From the NCBI GenBank assembly GCA_016432725.1, contig JACJDG010000003.1, forward strand, positions 6,478,001-6,542,000: DNA of 64,000 nt, read 5' to 3'. Shown here in pieces: positions 58,515 through 64,000 of this stretch (the first letter of the stretch is position 1; each line of letters begins with the position of its first letter). The notes beneath the pieces are model-generated. The model was not told the origin of the DNA and searched no databases. It saw only the letters and a list, made by a program, of their open reading frames with translations. The DNA comes from Streptomyces sp. DHE7-1 (GTDB lineage: Bacteria; Actinomycetota; Actinomycetes; Streptomycetales; Streptomycetaceae). Made by a program: the position numbers and the translations under genes.

Positions 58515-60938
58515 ATGAAGGAAACCGTCGAGCTCGCCGATGGGTGGAGCCTTGAGCACGAGGGGAGGTCCCTGCCCGCCCGGGTTCCCGGCTGCGTCCA
58601 CACCGACCTGCTCGCCGGCGGCCTGATCCCCGATCCCTTCCTGGGCCTCAACGAGCGCGAAGTGGACTGGGTCGGGCGCCGTGGATGGAGCTACGGCCGG
58701 CACCTGGCGGCCGTCGAGACCCGGACCGGGCGCCACGAACGCACCGACCTCGTCTTCGACGGCCTGGACACCGCCGCGACCATCACGCTGGACGGGGACG
58801 AGGTGGGACGCACCCGGAACATGCACCGGCGTCACCGCTTCGACGTCACGGACCGGCACGGGCGCCTGCGGGTCGACTTCGCCTCCGCCTACGAGGAGGC
58901 CGAAGCCGTGCGCGCACTGACCGGCGACCGCCCCAACGTCTACCCGGAGCCGTTCCAGTACATCCGCAAGATGGCCTGCGGCTTCGGCTGGGACTGGGGC
59001 CCGACCCTGGTGACCGCGGGCATGTGGCGCCCGGTCCGGCTGGAGCGCTGGTCGACGGCCCGGCTGGCCGACGTGCGCCCCCTGGTGACCGTCGTGGACG
59101 GTGCCGGCCGGGTCGAGGTGCGGGTCGAGGTCGAGCGCACCTCGGCGGGAGCGGACCGGCCGCTCACCGTGTCCGCCACCGTCGGCGGCGGACACCGGGT
59201 CAGGGGCGCGGTGGACGGGACACGCGCCGTGCTCACGCTGGACGTGCCCGGCGTCTGCTTGTGGTGGCCCCGCGGCTACGGGGAGCAGCCCCTGTACGAC
59301 CTGGAGCTGGAGCTCCTGGCGGACGGTCCCGAGGGACCCGTGCTGGACACATGGTCCCGGCGGATCGGCTTCCGGACCGTGGAACTCGACCGCTCCGCCG
59401 ACGAGCACGGCACCGGCTTCACCCTCGTGGTGAACGGCGTGAGGGTGTTCACCCGCGGCGTGAACTGGATCCCCGACGACGTCTTCCCGTCGCGGATCAC
59501 CCCCGAGCGGTACCGAGCCCGGCTGCGCCAGACGGCCGAGGCGGGGGTGGACCTGGTACGGGTCTGGGGGGGCGGGATCTACGAGGACGAGGCCTTCTAC
59601 GACGCCTGCGACGAGCTGGGCCTGATGGTCTGGCAGGACTTCCTCTTCGCCTGCGCCGCCTACCCGGAGGAGCAGCCGCTGCGCGGCGAGGTCGAGGCGG
59701 AGGCCCGCGACAACGTTGTCCGCCTCATGCCGCACCCGAGCCTCGTGCTGTGGAACGGCAACAACGAGAACCTGTGGGGCTTCCGCGACTGGGAGTGGGA
59801 GCCCGCTCTGAAGGGCGACTCCTGGGGCGGCGGCTACTACCTCGACCTGCTGCCACGCCTGGTCGCCGAACTCGACCCCACCCGCCCCTACACCGCCGGC
59901 AGCCCCTGGTCCGGCTCATGGGACCACCACCCCAACGACCCGGCCCACGGCACCCACCACTCCTGGGAGGTCTGGAACCGCCGGGACTACGCCGAGTACC
60001 GCGATTCGGTGCCCCGCTTCGTCTCGGAGTTCGGCTGGCAGGCACCGCCCGCCATGGCCACCCTGCGGCGCGCGCTGCCCGGTGAGCGTCTGGCTCCCGG
60101 GTCACCCGGAATGCTGCACCACCAGAAGGCCGAGGACGGCAACGGCAAGCTGAACCGGGGCGTGGAGCGTCACTTCGCCCCGCCCGGCGACGACTTCGAC
60201 CGCTGGCACTACCTCACCCAGGTCGTGCAGGCCCGCGCCGTCGCCGCCGGGATCGAGCACTGGCGCTCGCACTGGCCGGTGTGCGGCGGCACCATCGTCT
60301 GGCAGATCAACGACTGCTGGCCGGTCAGTTCCTGGGCGGCCATCGACGGCGACGGCCGCCCCAAACCCCTCTACCACGAGCTGCGCAGGGTCTACGCCGA
60401 CCGCCTGCTGACCCTTCAGCCGGGGGCCGACGGCCCCGACCTCGCCGTGATCAACCAGTCCGCCGACGTCTGGGACGCACGTGTGACCCTGCGCCGTGTC
60501 CGCGCCGACGGCAGCGTGGTCGCGGAACGGGAACTCGCCGTGACCGCCGGCGCGCGCGAGGTGCGCCGGGGGGCCGTGCCGCGGGAGCTGGTCCCCGACG
60601 CCCGGTCCGCCAAGGAGTTCCTCGTCGCCGACTGCGAGGGCCTGCGGACCGTGTACTTCCCCGTCACCGACAAGGAGTTCGCCTACCCCGAGCCCGGCTA
60701 CGACGTCGTCGTGGAGTCCTCCGCCGCCGGTGGCGGTAGTGTCGAGGTCGTGGTCACAGCGCACACCCTCGTACGGGATCTTCTCCTGCAGGCCGACCGG
60801 CTGGGGCCGGAGGCCACCTGCGACACCGGTCTGCGCACGCTGCTTCCCGGCGAGCGGATCCGCCTGCGGGTGCGGGGCGCCGCCGAGACCGGCGCCAACG
60901 CGGTGCGCGCGGCACTCTTCTGCGTGGAACCGGCGTGA
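58515..60938 (+). CDS. Glycoside hydrolase family 2 beta-mannosidase
   Basis: The 807-residue enzyme has the GH2 plan: N-terminal sugar-binding domain (HEGRSLPARVPGCVHTDLL, RKMACGFGWDWGPTL), Ig-like domain, TIM barrel with acid/base Glu in WNGNNEN (near residue 418) and nucleophile Glu in FVSEFGWQAP (near 506), and C-terminal beta domains. FGWDWGP and WNGNNE are typical of beta-mannosidases. No signal peptide, so it acts on imported oligomannosides. It overlaps the LacI gene by the last stop (GTGA) and diverges from the ABC transporter. Confidence 0.93.
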   Translation: MKETVELADGWSLEHEGRSLPARVPGCVHTDLLAGGLIPDPFLGLNEREVDWVGRRGWSYGRHLAAVETRTGRHERTDLVFDGLDTAATITLDGDEVGRTRNMHRRHRFDVTDRHGRLRVDFASAYEEAEAVRALTGDRPNVYPEPFQYIRKMACGFGWDWGPTLVTAGMWRPVRLERWSTARLADVRPLVTVVDGAGRVEVRVEVERTSAGADRPLTVSATVGGGHRVRGAVDGTRAVLTLDVPGVCLWWPRGYGEQPLYDLELELLADGPEGPVLDTWSRRIGFRTVELDRSADEHGTGFTLVVNGVRVFTRGVNWIPDDVFPSRITPERYRARLRQTAEAGVDLVRVWGGGIYEDEAFYDACDELGLMVWQDFLFACAAYPEEQPLRGEVEAEARDNVVRLMPHPSLVLWNGNNENLWGFRDWEWEPALKGDSWGGGYYLDLLPRLVAELDPTRPYTAGSPWSGSWDHHPNDPAHGTHHSWEVWNRRDYAEYRDSVPRFVSEFGWQAPPAMATLRRALPGERLAPGSPGMLHHQKAEDGNGKLNRGVERHFAPPGDDFDRWHYLTQVVQARAVAAGIEHWRSHWPVCGGTIVWQINDCWPVSSWAAIDGDGRPKPLYHELRRVYADRLLTLQPGADGPDLAVINQSADVWDARVTLRRVRADGSVVAERELAVTAGAREVRRGAVPRELVPDARSAKEFLVADCEGLRTVYFPVTDKEFAYPEPGYDVVVESSAAGGGSVEVVVTAHTLVRDLLLQADRLGPEATCDTGLRTLLPGERIRLRVRGAAETGANAVRAALFCVEPA

Positions 60939-61962
60939 GCGCACCCGCCGAACGCGTCACCATCAAGGACGTCGCGGCCGCCGCCGGAGTGTCCAAGGGC
61001 GCGGTGTCGCTGGCCTTCAACCACAAGCCGGGGGTCTCCGAGGCCACCCGGGAGCGGATCTTCGCCGCGGCCCGGCGCCTGGGCTGGGCGCCCAACTCCT
61101 CGGCCCGCAGCCTGTCCCGGCAGTCGGTCGACACCATCGGTCTCGCCATCTGCCGGCCGGCCCGGCTGCTCGGTCTCGAGCCGTTCTACATGGAGTTCAT
61201 CTCCGGTATCGAGAGCGTGCTCGCCGAACGCAACTGCTCGCTGCTGCTGCGTCTGGTCGGCTCGCTGGAGGAGGAGATCTCCCTGCAGGAGAGGTGGTGG
61301 CGGGAGCGTCAGGTAGGAGGTTCGATCCTCGTCGACTTCCATCAGGAGGACCCGCGCATCGGCCCGCTCCGGAGGATCGGGCTGCCCGCCGTCGCGGTCG
61401 GGCACCCGGACCTGACCGGCGGTTTCCCGTCGATCTGGACCGACGACGCGAAGGCGGTCGCGGAGGCGGTGCGCTATCTGGCGGCCCTCGGGCACCGGCG
61501 CATCGCCCGCGTGGGCGGTCCCACCGGTCTGGGGCACAGCGCCATCCGCGTGAACGCGTTCGAGCGCACGATGGAGGAGCTGGGCCTCGACGGCGGTCTG
61601 CATGTGGAGACGGGATTCTCGGGTGAGGAGGGCGCGCGTGCCACCCGCTCGCTGCTGCTGGCCGCCGACCGTCCCACCGCGATCATCTACGACAACGACA
61701 TCACGGCGGTCGCCGGACTCGGCGTGGCCGCCGAGATGGGCGTCTCCGTGCCGGACGACCTGTCCCTGCTGGCCTGGGACGACTCGCAGCTGTGCCGCCT
61801 GACGCATCCGACGCTGTCCGCGATGAGTCATGACGTGCACGGTTTCGGAGCCCAGGTCACGCGGGTGCTGTTCGACGTGCTGGCGGGGCAGGAGGTCCAG
61901 TCCCGGCCGGTGGCGACGCCCTCCCTGATGCCGCGGGCGTCGACCGCGCCCCCGGCGGCTGA
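60935..61962 (+). CDS. LacI-family transcriptional regulator (one frameshift near the end)
   Basis: The helix-turn-helix (VTIKDVAAAAGVSKGAVSLAFNHKPGVSEATRERIF) is followed by a periplasmic-binding-like ligand domain (IYDNDITAVAGLGVAAEMGVSVPDDLSLLAWDDSQLC, RLTHPTLSAM). As read, the frame runs on to 62107 through an Arg/Pro/Gly-rich tail of about 50 residues. One extra C in CCCCC 61949-61953 gives STAPPGG and a TGA at 61960-61962, a normal 342-residue LacI protein. It is coupled to the beta-mannosidase and is the likely mannan-locus repressor. Confidence 0.88.
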
Positions 61963-62596
61963 GACGGGGCCGGGACCCGCGGGGCGCGGCTCGCCCGCCG
62001 CGCCCCGTTCCGCGTCGCGTGCGCGCAGGAGATCCAACCGCATACGCCGTTTCGGCCCCGCGGGCCATTTCCGAGACCGGCTCGGATGTCGCGTTGAACC
62101 GGTATAGCGCGATCGCCGAAGGGCGTGGCCCTTGCCTCGGTCGGAGCGGTGTCGCGGCATGGCGGGCGCCGAGGCCGGGGCATGCCAGATGTCTGCGAGG
62201 GAGGGACATGTGCGGCGATCGCTTTTGCTGCTGGAAGGACCCCGTCCTCGGCATTGCCGGATCCACTGGGGGGTTTAGCGGTTTAGTTCCGCTTGACTTC
62301 CGGTGCTTCGCCCGGGAAGTCGTCGGCTTTGCCGCACGCTGTTCCGGAAACATGTCCGCAAGACCATTGACATGGCCGGGACATCGAGTGCTCTCATATC
62401 CATGGCTCCCGGTCCGCGGTCGCAGGCCCACTCCTGCCGGCCGGGGCGCACACGCACCGCTCGGTCTTCGCTGTCGCCCTCCTCGGAGGTAGACAACGTT
62501 GTCATCCTCCTTGCGGCCGTAGAGCGTCGCGTCCACGAGCCCCCGGACGCGGGGCACGGACACGTCCGCGCTGACAACACCCCACAGAGGAGCACC
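61963..62596. promoter_or_regulatory. Upstream region of the secreted mannanase with palindromic operator at 62492-62503
   Basis: No convincing gene is seen in this long gap. The palindrome GACAACGTTGTC (62492-62503) has a central CG and the symmetry typical of LacI-family operators and lies 93 bases before the mannanase ATG. The same 12 bases occur inside the beta-mannosidase gene at 59709-59720, and a one-mismatch form (GACATCGTTGTC) at 57117-57128 inside the binding-protein gene. Confidence 0.55.
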
Positions 62597-63884
62597 ATGG
62601 CAATGCAACCAAGAAGCACCTCGCGCACCGCGGCCGGTGTCGCGGTCGCCGCCCTACTGGGGCTGCTGATCTCGTTCCTGGGTACGTCCGGCGGCCAGGC
62701 CACGGCCGCACCCACGGGTATCCGTGTCGCCAACGGCAAGGTGACCGAAGCGAACGGCAGCACGTTCGTGATGCGTGGGGTGAACCACGCGTACGCCTGG
62801 TACCCGGACCGCACCACCTCCATCGCCGATATCGCGGCCAAGGGCGCCAACACCGTCCGCGTCGTCCTCGGCAGCGGCGACCGGTGGACCCGGACGAGCG
62901 CCTCCGAGGTCTCCTCGATCATCGGCCGGTGCAAGGCCGCCAAGGTCATCTGTGTGCTGGAGGTGCACGACACCACGGGGTACGGCGAGGACGGCGCGGC
63001 GACCACCCTGGACAGGGCGGCGGACTACTGGATCGGCGTGAAGAGCGCGCTGGAGGGCCAGGAGGACTACGTCGTCGTCGACATCGGCAACGAGCCGTTC
63101 GGCAACACGAACTACAGCGCCTGGACCAACGCGACCAAGGCCGCGATCGTCAAGCTCCGCAACGCCGGTCTGCGGCACGCGCTGATGGTGGACGCCCCAA
63201 CTGGGGCCAGGACTGGTCCAACACCATGCGGGACAACGCCTCCTCCGTCTTCGCCGCGGACCCCGACCGCAACACGATCTTCTCGATCCACATGTACGGG
63301 GTGTACGACACCGCGGCCGAGGTGAGCGGCTATCTGCACGCCTTCACCGACAAGCACCTGCCCGTCGTGGTCGGTGAGTTCGGCAACCGGCACAGCGACG
63401 GCGACCCCGACGAGGACGCCATCATGGCGAACGCGCAGGCCCTCGGCGTCGGCTACATCGGCTGGTCCTGGAGCGGCAACGGCGGCGGCGTCGAGTACCT
63501 GGACATGGTCAACGGATTCGACGCGAACTCCCTCACCGGCTGGGGCAACCGCTTCTTCAACGGCGCCAACGGCATCGCAGCCACCTCGAAGCGGGCCACC
63601 GTCTACGGCGGGGGTTCGGGCACCGGTGGGGGTACGGCCCGAACGGCTACCCGTACTGCGTCAACGGCGGTTCCTCGGACCCGGACGGTGACGGCTGGGG
63701 CTGGGAGAACAACCGGTCCTGTGTGGTCCGGGGCAGCTCGGCGGACACGGGTGCGGGCTCGGGTACGGCGCCGAACGGCTACCCGTACTGCGTCAACGGC
63801 GGTTCCTCGGACCCGGACGGTGACGGCTGGGGCTGGGAGAACAACCGGTCCTGTGTGGTCCGGGGCAGCTCCGCCGACCACTGA
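62597..63884 (+). CDS. Secreted GH5 endo-beta-mannanase with C-terminal carbohydrate-binding repeats (two frameshifts)
   Basis: Signal peptide (AGVAVAALLGLLISFLG...ATAAP), then a GH5 subfamily 8-like catalytic domain (FVMRGVNHAYAWYP, GANTVRVVLGSGDRW, acid/base Glu in DIGNEPFG near residue 166, nucleophile Glu in VVVGEFGNR near 261), a Gly linker and two identical CBM10-like repeats (GYPYCVNGGSSDPDGDGWGW). It cuts beta-mannan outside the cell. Breaks at CCCC 63195-63198 and GGGGG 63628-63632 are each cured by one base, giving 429 residues. The catalytic core closely resembles the Streptomyces lividans mannanase ManA. Confidence 0.9.
63639..63739 (+). repeat. 101-base direct repeat, copy 1
   Basis: Identical in every base to 63771-63871, period 132 bases (44 codons). 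It encodes most of the first CBM10-like module of the mannanase. Confidence 0.9.
63771..63871 (+). repeat. 101-base direct repeat, copy 2
   Basis: Second perfect copy of the carbohydrate-binding module, directly before the stop of the mannanase. Confidence 0.9.
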
Positions 63885-63892
63885 CGACCGAA

Positions 63893-63925
63893 GCGGTGCC
63901 GCCTCCGCTCCGGAGACGGCACCGC
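63893..63925 (+). terminator. Terminator hairpin after the mannanase
   Basis: GCGGTGCCG (63893-63901) pairs with CGGCACCGC (63917-63925); the inner arms CTCCG and CGGAG extend the stem after one mismatch. It starts 8 bases after the mannanase stop. Confidence 0.75.
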
Positions 63926-64000
63926 TGACGTCCACTCGCCGTCGCCGGAGGGGCGCGGACCGGGCCGGCGCCGGACCATCACGTGCCCGGCGGCACCGGA

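Overview
The window is a piece of high-GC actinobacterial chromosome and fits Streptomyces. Supporting this are the very high G+C, GTG starts, GTGA/ATGA gene overlaps, leaderless-looking promoters, dense GntR/LacI/MarR/PucR regulators, secreted lipoproteins and glycoside hydrolases. No rRNA, tRNA, CRISPR array, integrase or transposase is visible. About 28 single-base frameshifts interrupt otherwise well-conserved genes. Nearly every one is repaired by adding one C or G, usually in a short C or G run, and each repaired gene then has a length divisible by three and normal for its family. I read these as sequence errors rather than gene decay and give each affected gene as one CDS with the break marked.

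Layout. 1-5.9 kb: a sugar uptake locus with an oxidoreductase start, a GntR regulator, a sugar ABC transporter and a ROK sugar kinase; a 17-base box is shared by both promoters. 6.0-10.9 kb: a SNF2 helicase and SWIM protein pair. 10.9-15.9 kb: an MMPL exporter with divergent MarR, two tandem secreted SH3-like proteins, and an ArsR-like regulator. 15.9-21.5 kb: a lower-GC accessory island of six closely packed genes: phosphohistidine swivel domain, helical partner, metallo-beta-lactamase-fold hydrolase, coiled-coil membrane protein, NadM-type adenylyltransferase and adenylate-kinase-like protein. It is followed by about 370 bases with much predicted RNA structure. This is the best candidate for an undescribed system.

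21.5-36.5 kb: a fused enol-lactonase/decarboxylase, a metallo-hydrolase, exonuclease III, a glutamate-type amino acid ABC transporter, an S15-type hydrolase, a gamma-glutamyltransferase, a ClpC-like ATPase, and methionine aminopeptidase divergent from an XRE regulator. 36.7-38.4 kb: a long Pro/Ala-rich protein. 38.5-47.4 kb: a reductive pyrimidine/hydantoin catabolic cluster with two nitrilase-family amidohydrolases, an aminotransferase, a PucR regulator, dihydropyrimidinase, an F420-type oxidoreductase and an NCS1 permease.

47.5-54.9 kb: housekeeping and redox genes (TlpA-like lipoprotein, lipoate ligase, second gamma-glutamyltransferase-like protein, inositol-phosphatase-like protein, phytoene-desaturase-like oxidoreductase overlapping a macrodomain gene). 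55.0-63.9 kb: a beta-mannan utilisation locus with a sugar ABC transporter (minus strand), GH2 beta-mannosidase, LacI regulator and a secreted GH5 mannanase with a duplicated carbohydrate-binding module. A 12-base palindrome upstream of the mannanase is a likely LacI operator.
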